Shown piece by piece: positions 25,939 through 34,227 of a stretch of 47,398 nucleotides of DNA. Numbering within the stretch: position 1 is the first letter of the stretch; each line of letters begins with the position of its first letter. Source of the DNA: Nanobdellota archaeon (GTDB lineage Archaea > Nanobdellota > Nanobdellia > SCGC-AAA011-G17 > ARS1403); the NCBI GenBank assembly GCA_002687825.1, contig NZBI01000013.1:1-47398 (forward strand). Reading direction: 5' to 3'. A program made the translations under genes and the position numbers. The notes below the pieces were generated by a model that worked only from the letters and a program-made list of their open reading frames with translations, was not told the DNA's origin and did no database searches.

Positions 25939-26422
25939 TGGTTTCGCCTTCTTTATTTTCTTTTGGTTTTTCTTTAGCTTTTGGAGCTTCTTTTGTTTCT
26001 TTTACTTCTTCCTTAGGTTTTTCTTCTTGTTTAGCTTCTGGAGTTTCTTCTTTATTTCCAAATAGTTCATCTAATTTTTTATTTCCAGATTTTGTAACTT
26101 TTAAATTAATTTGAATAGTTTTTTCACCAATAGCATTTCCAACAACTGTTTTTCTTACTAATTTACCTTTTTCTTTAATATTTACTCCAACACCTGAGTG
26201 AGCTAAGATTCTTGCTCTTCTGGATCCTTTAACATCTTTTCTCATTGGGAAGCCGCAATGGTCTGATCCGCCCGTAATTAAGAACTCGTATCCTGAGAAG
26301 CCGATAACATCTCCTTTTAATGTTTCTCCTAAACTTCTTCCTATTAAAGGTTCTGTAGATTCTAAAACTTTTTGATAAGTTTTTCCATCAGTGTTTCCAA
26401 TAACTATTTTTGTTTCTGCCAT
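25922..26422 (-). CDS. rps6e: Small ribosomal subunit protein eS6 with charged C-terminal tail
   Basis: Residues 1-125 are eS6: IGNTDGKTYQ, GRSLGETLKGDVIGFSGYEF, ITGGSDHCGFPMRKDVKG, and the close IQINLKVTKSGNKKLDELFG. Residues about 126-166 are a Lys/Glu/Pro/Ala-rich disordered extension, like the one on eS24. The order eS6 then aIF5B is seen in other archaea; aIF5B lies upstream here, with a 93-aa gene between. Confidence 0.93.
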   Translation of the reverse strand: MAETKIVIGNTDGKTYQKVLESTEPLIGRSLGETLKGDVIGFSGYEFLITGGSDHCGFPMRKDVKGSRRARILAHSGVGVNIKEKGKLVRKTVVGNAIGEKTIQINLKVTKSGNKKLDELFGNKEETPEAKQEEKPKEEVKETKEAPKAKEKPKENKEGETSDKKD

Positions 26423-26457
26423 AGTTTAGAATTAAAATTTTGGATTTATAAAGGTTT

Positions 26458-26739
26458 TTATTGAAGTTTTTCTAATTCCGTTTTTCTTTCTACTATTTCT
26501 AATAGACTTTTTGAAAAGGTTTCTTTATTAATTACGTTTTGATATCTATTTCTTAAATCTATTTCTTCATCTAAGAGGTTTATTAATTTTGGAGTTGCTT
26601 TTTTTGTGAATAATCCTGCAGCCCAACAAAGACCTTGTCTTAACCATAAGGATGACATTTTGTAACTATACTCAAGATCATCTCTTGCAGAATAGCCTTC
26701 AAAATTTTCTATGTAGCTTTCTTTTATTTCTTTCCACAT
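26458..26739 (-). CDS. Hypothetical protein downstream of aIF5B, 93 aa
   Basis: The ATG at 26739 (MWKEIKESYIENFEGYSARD) is chosen because the preceding gene ends at 26741; an upstream start would overlap it by over 40 nt. The protein is helical, with a Trp-rich middle (SSLWLRQGLCWAAGLFTKK). It may pack against a membrane or a partner, but has no true TM helix. Not recognised. It is in an operon with aIF5B (1 nt gap). Confidence 0.55.
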   Translation of the reverse strand: MWKEIKESYIENFEGYSARDDLEYSYKMSSLWLRQGLCWAAGLFTKKATPKLINLLDEEIDLRNRYQNVINKETFSKSLLEIVERKTELEKLQ

Positions 26740-26740
26740 T

Positions 26741-28462
26741 TTAGATTCCCCACATTTTATCTGTTTTTCTTTTAATATTGGCAACTAATTTCAAAATATT
26801 TGTTTCTTCTTTATCTAAAAAGTTTTTTCTTTCTTTTAATTCTCTAAATTCATTTTCTGTTATATCAGATAGAATTGTTTCATTTTCAAATAAATTTCTT
26901 CCAACTGTGACTCCTGGTAAAGCAATAGCAACTTGTTGGCCTCTTTTAGCTTCTTTGATATTTTCTCCATCTAATTGAACTGTTCTTACTTCTCCTAGTG
27001 CCTTTCCGGATTCATTCATAATTTTAGAATCAATTTTTAAAGTTCCGTTTATAATTTCAACACCTACAACTGCAGGATTAGTTTGTCTGAATACACAGCC
27101 TGTTAAAACTTTTACAATGAAGGGTCTTGCCAAATTTTCTAATGCCTTTGTTTCTGAACTTTTATTTTCTTTTTCTTCCCAGTCTTTATAATCTTCAACT
27201 ATTTTGTAGATAATATCTTTATTGATAATTTTTACTTCTTTAGTTTTTTCTTGAGTTTTTACATTAAATCCTAAAATAACCTTGTATAATTTATTTTCTT
27301 CTGAAGAGGCTAATGAAATATCTTTTTTGTTAATATCTCCAATACTTGCTTTTTTTATTTTTATGTTATTATCTTTTAATAATCCAATTAAAGCTTCTAG
27401 AGAACCAATAGAATCAGCTTTTACTATTACTCCTTCTTTATCTGTTTCAATTAAAACTTCTTCTATTTCTTCTTGGATCTTTTTTTTGTTAGTTTCTAGG
27501 TTTTCTTTTGAAGAAACAATTAAAGGCATACCTGCAATAATGTTTTCTGTGTCATTAGCTATTAATTTTATGTAAGATGCTGCTTCTGTTTTTTCTATTG
27601 ATTTTAATTTTTTTTCAACTTTAAATAAATTTTTTACTTTAGTTACTGTTGGAGATTCTAATCCTCCTATGATTATTGTATCTCCTTTTTTTATATTTCC
27701 ATCATAGACTATTGTGTCTAGGGCTAAACCAATTCCTTTTTCTTCTTTGATTTCTAAGACTGTAGCTTTTCCTTCTTTCGTTACATCTACATTTAAGCTC
27801 TTTTCTAAGAATCTTTGAGCTAGGCCACATAAAACTAATAATAATTCTGCTAAGCCTTTTTCTAATTTGGCGGATAGTGGGACAATCGCTATGGATTTTG
27901 TGAAATCATCTATTCTGTTAAAAATATCTGAATTGATATTATGTTCTGATAATTTTCCAACAATTTCATATATTTTTGTGTTTATAGTTTCTTTAGTTTT
28001 ATCTTGCTGTTGCTCTATATCTTGTAAAATTGATTCTGATTTAGATTGATAATTTGAGATTAAATCTACTTTATTTGCCGCTATAATAAAAGGAGTTTTA
28101 TTTTTCTTTAAAATTTCAATAGATTCTAGAGTTTGATCTTTTATTCCTTCATTAATATCTATTACTAAGATTGCAATATCTGCTAAAGAACCTCCTCTTT
28201 TTCTTAGATTATTGAAAGCCATATGTCCTGGAGTGTCTATGAATAATAAACCTGGAATTTTTATGTTTTTAAATTCTGGAATGGCTTTACAGACTTTTTG
28301 CATGCCTTTTAATGGTAGTTCGCAGCAGCTAATATTCTGAGTAATTAAACCTGCTTCTTGAGATGCTATAGAAGATCCTCGTAATTGATCTAAGATTGTT
28401 GTTTTTCCGTGGTCAACGTGACCTACAACAGTACAGATTAAATTTCTTAGTTTTTTAGCCAT
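26741..28462 (-). CDS. infB: Translation initiation factor aIF5B (IF2 homologue)
   Basis: A 573-residue GTPase, about the usual archaeal length. G1 GHVDHGKTT at 14-22, G3 DTPGH, G4 NKVD, then the IF2-type domains ending with GCVFRQTNPAVVGVEI and GQQVAIALPGVTVG. Archaeal features: no long N-terminal extension and the short QNISCCELP switch region. It promotes subunit joining. No intein is present, although aIF5B is an intein site in some archaea. The ndk gene that often lies beside infB is 8.6 kb away here. Confidence 0.96.
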   Translation of the reverse strand: MAKKLRNLICTVVGHVDHGKTTILDQLRGSSIASQEAGLITQNISCCELPLKGMQKVCKAIPEFKNIKIPGLLFIDTPGHMAFNNLRKRGGSLADIAILVIDINEGIKDQTLESIEILKKNKTPFIIAANKVDLISNYQSKSESILQDIEQQQDKTKETINTKIYEIVGKLSEHNINSDIFNRIDDFTKSIAIVPLSAKLEKGLAELLLVLCGLAQRFLEKSLNVDVTKEGKATVLEIKEEKGIGLALDTIVYDGNIKKGDTIIIGGLESPTVTKVKNLFKVEKKLKSIEKTEAASYIKLIANDTENIIAGMPLIVSSKENLETNKKKIQEEIEEVLIETDKEGVIVKADSIGSLEALIGLLKDNNIKIKKASIGDINKKDISLASSEENKLYKVILGFNVKTQEKTKEVKIINKDIIYKIVEDYKDWEEKENKSSETKALENLARPFIVKVLTGCVFRQTNPAVVGVEIINGTLKIDSKIMNESGKALGEVRTVQLDGENIKEAKRGQQVAIALPGVTVGRNLFENETILSDITENEFRELKERKNFLDKEETNILKLVANIKRKTDKMWGI

Positions 28463-28522
28463 TTTTTCACTCTCAGTAACGATAATTAGGAAAATTTGGT
28501 TTTAAATGTTTTCGGTTTAGAA

Positions 28523-28825
28523 TTAATGTTGTTTTCGTACTGCTTTTAATAGATGGAGCATCCTTTTGTCTAACTCATCATTTTCTGGATCAGGTTTGAA
28601 TTCTTTTAAGATTTCGAATGTACTAATAGGTTTTCTTGGATAACTATCTGGATTTTCGTTTATAATTGCAGATTTTTGTGCCCTACTTAAGTAAACATAA
28701 CTTCTATCTGCACGTTGATAGTACCCTGTTACGAAATCTGTTGCATTTTCTAAAGGAAAGGCTAATTCAATTAAGTCTCCGAAGCTTACATATTCTTCAA
28801 TTGTTTCTATTGGATGTTTTGTCAT
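28523..28825 (-). CDS. Hypothetical protein, 100 aa, island edge
   Basis: Not recognised. Soluble, with mixed charged and aromatic residues (DFVTGYYQRADRSYVYLSRAQ) and a helical end (DELDKRMLHLLKAVRKQH). It sits divergent from the 28881 gene, with its stop 60 nt from infB. It marks the left part of the accessory block. Confidence 0.5.
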   Translation of the reverse strand: MTKHPIETIEEYVSFGDLIELAFPLENATDFVTGYYQRADRSYVYLSRAQKSAIINENPDSYPRKPISTFEILKEFKPDPENDELDKRMLHLLKAVRKQH

Positions 28826-28847
28826 AATAAAAATGCCTTTGCATAGC

Positions 28848-28856
28848 TTTATAAGC
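28848..28856 (+). promoter_or_regulatory. TATA box of the 28881 gene
   Basis: CTTTATAAG lies about 25-33 nt before the ATG at 28881, which decides that start over an earlier in-frame ATG at 28833 lying upstream of the promoter. Confidence 0.5.
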
Positions 28857-28880
28857 CTTTGTAAGGGTAATCCTATTGAA

Positions 28881-29447
28881 ATGAACAGAATTGAACTAGA
28901 CGGCCTTGTTATTGGTTTTAATGGTGGAGATATTGAAATAAAACACTCCCCTGATGAAATTTTCCATACTTTAAACAGTGGGTTTCTCGAAACATATAGG
29001 GAGGAAGTTATTGATCCTGAATTGTTTGATGATAATGCTTCTTCACAAAGTATGTCTGAACCGTATGAAGCTAATTATCGAAGATTTCTTGGTCCTAGAA
29101 ATATTCATCTGGGCAATTTAGGAATGACGGGATTTCTTAATCCGAATTATGATGTTTCCTTTTGTTTTGATTTACCTTATATTTTATCTTTACCTAATCG
29201 AATTTGCGATCATGATATTTTTGTACAAGCGTTACTTTATGGTGTTGATCATCCTATAAAAAAAATATTTAAAAAAACATATGAAGTTGGGGACGAAGTT
29301 TTAGTTAGAAAATTAGATCTTAAAGAGGCTAAAAAGGCTTTTTATTACTCTGAAGGAGCTGAAAGCAACCTTACTCAATTCTCATCTCTTGAAGGCGATA
29401 AGAAATACGACCTTTCTAGTATTAGAACTGTAGCAATTGGATTATAA
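28881..29447 (+). CDS. Hypothetical island protein, 188 aa
   Basis: The start at 28881 (MNRIELDGLVIGFNGGDIEI) follows a TATA box, so the mRNA is leaderless. The N-terminus is strand-rich, the centre holds NYRRFLGPRNIHLGNLGM, and the C-terminus is charged. I see no catalytic motif and cannot name a family. It ends convergent with the coiled-coil gene, overlapping by 6 nt. Confidence 0.5.
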   Translation: MNRIELDGLVIGFNGGDIEIKHSPDEIFHTLNSGFLETYREEVIDPELFDDNASSQSMSEPYEANYRRFLGPRNIHLGNLGMTGFLNPNYDVSFCFDLPYILSLPNRICDHDIFVQALLYGVDHPIKKIFKKTYEVGDEVLVRKLDLKEAKKAFYYSEGAESNLTQFSSLEGDKKYDLSSIRTVAIGL

Positions 29448-30272
29448 TTCAAATAAATCTTTGTATTTTTCTATAAATGTTGATCTGAAGATTTTGTTGT
29501 TTTTGAAAAAATAACACTTTAAATAATCTCTTAATTTTTCCACTGTAATTCTTTTAGATTCGATTTTTTTTACTTTTTTTGTATCTGTTTCTACATTGTT
29601 CTCGAAAGAAGTATTGATGAAACTATCTAAAGTTCCTCCAGCTATCTGATTAATGTTTCTTGTGCTTGGTCCAATTTCGCTTTCAAATAAACTAAAATTA
29701 ACACCGAAGTGATCTCCTTTTCCTCTTTTTTCAACTATCTTGCCTCCTAATTTCCCGACATCTCTTTTAAATTCAGTTTTTGATACAAAGTTTTGACCTA
29801 AATCATAATTTTTTTCTAACGATTTTTTTGATTGTTTATTGAATGAAACCATTTCTTTTTCAAGTTTTACTAAAATTTTAGGTATTTCTTTACGTAATTT
29901 CGAGCTTTCTTCTATGAATTTTTCAAAATTTTCTTTGTGGAATTCTTTGTTAATTGTTCTGAGGATTGTAAGCAATTCTTCATTCAACTTATCTATGTTG
30001 CTAAGATAATCTTGTTCTTCGATTGATGTGATAACAAAAAGAACTAATTTTTCTCTTTGTTTTGTTATTTCCTTTTTGAATTCTAAAAACTTTTCTTCAA
30101 GTTCTTTCATATGTTTGTTAATAGTGTTTCTTGCTATATTTTCATTAACAGGTTCGTCTTCAATCAATTTGTCCATGACCTTATCAATCATCTCTAATTC
30201 TTTTAGCTCTTCTTCAAATTTCTTAAATTCACTTTTTTTCTTATTTTTTCCAAAGAACCATTCGAATACCAT
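29442..30272 (-). CDS. Coiled-coil protein with possible N-terminal membrane-associated helix
   Basis: I start at ATG 30272 (MVFEWFFGKNKKKSEF), which follows a TATA-like TTTTAAATATTT by about 26 nt; a GTG at 30326 is an alternative. The short aromatic N-terminus followed by a Lys run resembles a membrane-surface anchor, and the 43.5-kb gene starts similarly (MGIFSKLKFWKKD). Residues about 15-160 are long heptad-like helices. The rest contains GGKIVEKRGKGDHFGVNF and a C-terminal helical domain (ITVEKLRDYLKCYFF). Function unknown. Confidence 0.5.
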   Translation of the reverse strand: MVFEWFFGKNKKKSEFKKFEEELKELEMIDKVMDKLIEDEPVNENIARNTINKHMKELEEKFLEFKKEITKQREKLVLFVITSIEEQDYLSNIDKLNEELLTILRTINKEFHKENFEKFIEESSKLRKEIPKILVKLEKEMVSFNKQSKKSLEKNYDLGQNFVSKTEFKRDVGKLGGKIVEKRGKGDHFGVNFSLFESEIGPSTRNINQIAGGTLDSFINTSFENNVETDTKKVKKIESKRITVEKLRDYLKCYFFKNNKIFRSTFIEKYKDLFEL

Positions 30273-30341
30273 TGTGGTTTTGAAACTTTTGAAATATTTA
30301 AAATTTTGTATGTTTTTATTAACCACATTTTGATAGTAACG

Positions 30342-30350
30342 TTTATAAAT
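30342..30350 (+). promoter_or_regulatory. TATA box of the 30375-33030 pair
   Basis: TTTATAAAT is 25-33 nt before the ATG at 30375, so the start at 30375 is preferred over a more upstream in-frame ATG. Confidence 0.55.
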
Positions 30351-30374
30351 AGCAGATTAGTGGTTTTCAATATA

Positions 30375-31199
30375 ATGATTAAAATTAGATCTTTCAAAAA
30401 GCCACATCTTGAAGCGTTGACCTTTTTGGTTGAGGAGTTTGTTATTAGAGATGGAAATCCAATTGGTATGGATGCTGTAAGAAAATATAGAGAAATGTGT
30501 CCTAGAGATGCTAGAAGTGATAAAGCTATAAAAGTTAAAATGCGTAAAATGCATGGTGAATTAAAAAATGGAGATTCTAAAGTTCCTCCAAAAAGGAAAA
30601 GCCATCATAAAAAAAGTGTAAGTTATCAAAATTCTGGATTGAATTTAAAGGAATATGATGAAAAACATTTAATTGGTCCTTTGAGAAAAAGGATGGATTT
30701 TGCACTTACTGAGTTAAGATCCCAAGCGGATTTATTAAGAAATTATGATGCATATGCTATGGAGAATGGTAGATTCGAAGGAGTTTATGCTGCTCTTAAA
30801 GAGGTTGAAGTTGATGAAATTCAAAGAAGAGAGATTGTTGAAAGTATTTCTGGAAAGACGTTTGTTGATGTAAAAGGAATTGATATTTTAGCTATGCAAA
30901 ACTTTAGAGAGGGAAGAACTTCATTGATTTTGCCTATTCATTTTAATGAAATTGAAGAAGCTTTAAAAGAAAAAGAATTAAGAGCATGTCTTTATACAGT
31001 GGTTGGTGTTGTTTTACCAGGATTTGGGGTTAATGGTTCTGAACCTGATGATTATAATGGTTTGACAAGATGTGATTTTGAAGGTGATTTTTCTTATAGT
31101 GAAACTGAAAAATCTTTATTGGAAAAAGTGAATGAAAGACATAATAGTGTAGAAAAAGTCTCTTTAATTGATTATTTCTCTTTTTTAAATACGGAGTAA
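30375..31199 (+). CDS. Hypothetical island protein, 274 aa, basic N-terminus
   Basis: The N-terminal 80 residues are basic and helical (KPHLEALTFLVEEFV, KAIKVKMRKMHGEL, PPKRKSHHKKS) and could bind nucleic acid. A long helix (MDFALTELRSQADLLRNYDAY) and a mixed domain follow. Not recognised. Its stop is 1 nt from the start of the next gene (31201), so the two form an operon and probably work together. Confidence 0.5.
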   Translation: MIKIRSFKKPHLEALTFLVEEFVIRDGNPIGMDAVRKYREMCPRDARSDKAIKVKMRKMHGELKNGDSKVPPKRKSHHKKSVSYQNSGLNLKEYDEKHLIGPLRKRMDFALTELRSQADLLRNYDAYAMENGRFEGVYAALKEVEVDEIQRREIVESISGKTFVDVKGIDILAMQNFREGRTSLILPIHFNEIEEALKEKELRACLYTVVGVVLPGFGVNGSEPDDYNGLTRCDFEGDFSYSETEKSLLEKVNERHNSVEKVSLIDYFSFLNTE

Positions 31200-31200
31200 A

Positions 31201-33030
31201 ATGAAAGATCCACAAGAAATGTCTCAAGATGAGATAATCGACTACTGTCTGGAAAATGGTTTAGATGTGTTTAAATTTATTGCTGAAAATTATTCTACTA
31301 AGGAAGAAGTTGTGGAAGTAAGGAATTCTGATGAAGAAAATAAAACCAGTTATAATAAATTAGAAGCTGATTTGAGCTCTTGTAGAAACATCGAAGAAAT
31401 TGTCTTGGGAGTTTTAGATGCTTTGAAAGGTGCTAATAATATTACTTTAGATGAATTTACTTCTTATGTTAAAGCTGAACTTGAGGATAGGAGAATGAGG
31501 TTTGATGAACCTTTGAAAGGGATTATCTCTGGAGTGCTATACAATCATGCTGAGAAAGTAGAACATGGGAGCGAATATAAGAAAAAGATTTTGCATCCAG
31601 TTACTGCTTCTGATTTGGAAAGGTTATTGGAAGTTAGCTTTCCAGAGGATGATTTATTACATATTTCTGGAGATTTAGACTCAGGATATGTTCGTGAAAA
31701 TTATGAGTTAGATCCTGATAATGGGTTTGTTGATGAAGAAAGAAAAATAAAACAAATAGAAGGAACAAATTGTTGGGATGGAAGTGAAAAAGGTGAAACT
31801 AGAGGGATGCTAACTTCTTTTGTGGAAAGGCATCTTTTGGAAGAACTTAAAGAAGAAATTGATGATGAACTTGAAAGATTTGATGAAAGACGAAAAGAAC
31901 TTGAAGTTAGATTAGGGAAAGTTAGTAAAGTTAGATCTAAGAGATTTTATGTCTCTGGTAATTCTTCAGAAATTGGTGCATTTAATAGATATTTTTTGAA
32001 AGGTCACTTAGGTTATGGAAGAGGGGTAGTGTGGGATAAAACTGAAGGTCTTGAATTTGATATCAATATAAAAAAAGGGAAAGTAGATATTGTTGCTAGG
32101 AATGATGAAATAGCTAAAAAATTGCTTTCTGAATGGGATGAATATGTACGAAGACGTGGTAAAAGCAGAAATAATATGGCAAAAAATATTAAAATTGTTG
32201 AAAATAGAATTGGAGATAAGCAAGTTAGAGAAGTTCAAGGAGAGATTGATAAGGTTGTTGAGGAAAGAGCTGTTGCTCTTCTTGATGGTATGGTTCCTGC
32301 GGTGAATTATTTAGAACTGGGATCTCCTAATTTTGTTAGTTATCTTGCTATGAATAAACTATTTGAAGAATTTCCAGGAATCACTTTGAAAGCTACTATT
32401 CCTGAATATAATTTTAGACTTTTCAATTTGATGAAAAGTATGAATGTAGCTAATACTAAAACTTTTGGAAATGTTGATTTAGTTTATGCTAATTTAGATG
32501 ATTTAGTTTTACTTGATTTTGTTAATAGTTCAGATTTTGTTATAGATCAAAGACAAAAACTTGTTAGATTTAATGGAAGCAGTATGCCTATCGAAAAATA
32601 TAGAGAAATGTTAAATCATAGAGATGGGGGAATTAGTATAGCAGATTTAAGTAAAGGTTATGAAATTCCTGAATTATTTGTTAAAACTGTAGATGATAGA
32701 GATAGAAAAAAATTTGGAATAGTATTTTTGGATTATTTAGGAGGATATGCACCTTATACTAAGAATGGGGAAGCTGGGAGTAAAAAGAGAGAAATTTTAA
32801 GGAATTTAGCTGAGCGAAGGTTGGAAGATAATGCTGTGGTTGCTATGACTTATAGTTTAATTGGTAGAAAAAATACTGGAGATAATAATGAAATCCCAGA
32901 TATGGCTCGTAATCATGCCGAAGTGGAATTCGCTAGTGCTGGATATAGAATAAATGACTGGGACTGGAAAGAATATCAAGATAATAAAGAAAAAATGTTG
33001 TTTATAGTATATAATATAAGAAAAAGTTAA
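31201..33030 (+). CDS. Large island protein with methyltransferase-like C-terminal domain
   Basis: The N-terminal 350 residues are charged and helical, with no motif I know; a long heptad-like helix runs at about 215-245. From about 360 to the end the order resembles a Rossmann methyltransferase. A strand-turn YLELGSPNF near 368-376 stands where motif I would be, but lacks the usual GxGxG. IVFLDYLGGYAP (about 506-517) fits motif IV, then a helix and AVVAMTYSLIG like motif VI. The glycine loop is weak, so SAM binding is uncertain. It is coupled to the 30375 gene and its end overlaps the convergent HTH gene by 4 nt. Confidence 0.5.
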   Translation: MKDPQEMSQDEIIDYCLENGLDVFKFIAENYSTKEEVVEVRNSDEENKTSYNKLEADLSSCRNIEEIVLGVLDALKGANNITLDEFTSYVKAELEDRRMRFDEPLKGIISGVLYNHAEKVEHGSEYKKKILHPVTASDLERLLEVSFPEDDLLHISGDLDSGYVRENYELDPDNGFVDEERKIKQIEGTNCWDGSEKGETRGMLTSFVERHLLEELKEEIDDELERFDERRKELEVRLGKVSKVRSKRFYVSGNSSEIGAFNRYFLKGHLGYGRGVVWDKTEGLEFDINIKKGKVDIVARNDEIAKKLLSEWDEYVRRRGKSRNNMAKNIKIVENRIGDKQVREVQGEIDKVVEERAVALLDGMVPAVNYLELGSPNFVSYLAMNKLFEEFPGITLKATIPEYNFRLFNLMKSMNVANTKTFGNVDLVYANLDDLVLLDFVNSSDFVIDQRQKLVRFNGSSMPIEKYREMLNHRDGGISIADLSKGYEIPELFVKTVDDRDRKKFGIVFLDYLGGYAPYTKNGEAGSKKREILRNLAERRLEDNAVVAMTYSLIGRKNTGDNNEIPDMARNHAEVEFASAGYRINDWDWKEYQDNKEKMLFIVYNIRKS

Positions 33031-33542
33031 TTTCCGTTCATTACTTTATCGTAATGTGGATTATTTTTTCTGTTGCCACCCCAATGTGCGAAATAAGCTG
33101 TTAATGTTTCTGGAGTAACATCTCTTAATTTTTTATCTTTTCTAATTTCATCATACGATTTTCCAGCTTTACGTAATTTAATTACTCTTAATTTTATTGG
33201 ATCGTCTACCGATCTTTTAGAATAAGTTTTCTTAGAAGTTGGTTCTTCTGGTTCAACTTCTTCTATTATATTTAGATTCCTATCAAGACTATCGCATGAA
33301 ATTGTTTCCATATAACAAACGAAATCTGATAATTCGGATGGTTCTAATCTAGCTATTTTATGTTCAGGAATGCCATAAACTTGATTTAATTCTCTTCTTA
33401 ACCCTCTAGTTTGACCTGCTCGGTATGCATCTACAGTTTGAGGACTTATTTTTAATTTCTTAACTATGTAGTCTCTTGATTCTCCATCATTAAGTAAGTC
33501 TAAAACTTTTTCTCTTTCTTGAGCTTTTTTGTTTTTTTGCAT
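33027..33542 (-). CDS. Double helix-turn-helix protein
   Basis: Residues about 8-45 form a HTH of the resolvase/LuxR kind (VLDLLNDGESRDYIVKKL, then ISPQTVDAYRAG). A second candidate HTH lies at 115-155 (RVIKLRKAGKSYDEI, then VTPETLTAYFAHWGG). The two are joined by a linker rich in Glu, Ser and Pro. It probably binds DNA as a regulator of the island. TATA-like GTTTTAAAAAG (33567-33577, minus) precedes it. It is divergent from the HTH-GHKL operon and could control it. Confidence 0.6.
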   Translation of the reverse strand: MQKNKKAQEREKVLDLLNDGESRDYIVKKLKISPQTVDAYRAGQTRGLRRELNQVYGIPEHKIARLEPSELSDFVCYMETISCDSLDRNLNIIEEVEPEEPTSKKTYSKRSVDDPIKLRVIKLRKAGKSYDEIRKDKKLRDVTPETLTAYFAHWGGNRKNNPHYDKVMNGN

Positions 33543-33613
33543 AATGAGATTTTAGATGAACTAAAGCTTTTTAAAACTTTCCACTGTTATCATTTCTAAA
33601 AGGTAACAGGAAT

Positions 33614-33623
33614 GTTTATAAAG
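33614..33623 (+). promoter_or_regulatory. TATA box of the HTH-GHKL ATPase operon
   Basis: GTTTATAAAG lies 26-35 nt upstream of the ATG at 33649. The divergent promoter of the double-HTH gene lies about 40 nt away, so one protein bound between them could affect both. Confidence 0.55.
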
Positions 33624-33648
33624 GGGTTTTTAATATATATTTTTTAAA

Positions 33649-34227
33649 ATGGTAGATTTACTTGGTGAAGTTGTAAGCTGGAGAAAAGAAAAAGGTATTT
33701 CGGATGAAAGATTTGCTGGAATGATAGGAAAACCTAGATCATCTCTTAGAGGTTATCTTGCTCAAAATCAAAGAATGCCTGAAGATGTAAGAGAAAGAAT
33801 TTACGAAATTACAGGATTAGAAACATTTGCAGAACCTATAGAATTTGTTAGAATTGAGAAAAAAAGTAGAAAATATACTCCTCGTAGAAATTCTTCTAAA
33901 AATGAAGATTTAATGGAAGCGATGATAGGTTTGGAGAAAAGAACTGCTCAAGTTGTTAAACTAATAAAAAAAGGACGTAGGACTAGTAGAGAAGAAATGC
34001 GTGAAGACGTGAGAGTTATTAAAAACGCTTTTTATGATTTAACTGATGCTTTGGAATCAATTACAACTGCTACTGATGATAGTTTAAGAGAAGGAGTTAC
34101 GAAAGCAATACCTCGTAATGATGTTGGTTATTTAACTTCCCTTTTGGGTGCTATGTACTCTAAAGAAGGACTTTCTAGATGGGTATTAAGATCTGGATAT
34201 GTTACTGAAGGAGATAGAAATGAGTAG
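33649..34227 (+). CDS. XRE-like HTH protein coupled to the GHKL ATPase
   Basis: The N-terminal 50 residues look like a Cro/XRE HTH: VVSWRKEKGISDERFAGMIG, then PRSSLRGYLAQNQRMP as the recognition helix. A basic linker (KKSRKYTPRRNSSK) and a helical C-terminus follow (EAMIGLEKRTAQVVKL, then REEMREDVRVIKNAFYDL) that may bind the ATPase. The stop overlaps the ATPase start by 8 nt, and AAGGAG at 34207-34212 is that gene's SD, so the two are tightly coupled. It could be a regulator or a targeting subunit. Confidence 0.62.
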   Translation: MVDLLGEVVSWRKEKGISDERFAGMIGKPRSSLRGYLAQNQRMPEDVRERIYEITGLETFAEPIEFVRIEKKSRKYTPRRNSSKNEDLMEAMIGLEKRTAQVVKLIKKGRRTSREEMREDVRVIKNAFYDLTDALESITTATDDSLREGVTKAIPRNDVGYLTSLLGAMYSKEGLSRWVLRSGYVTEGDRNE

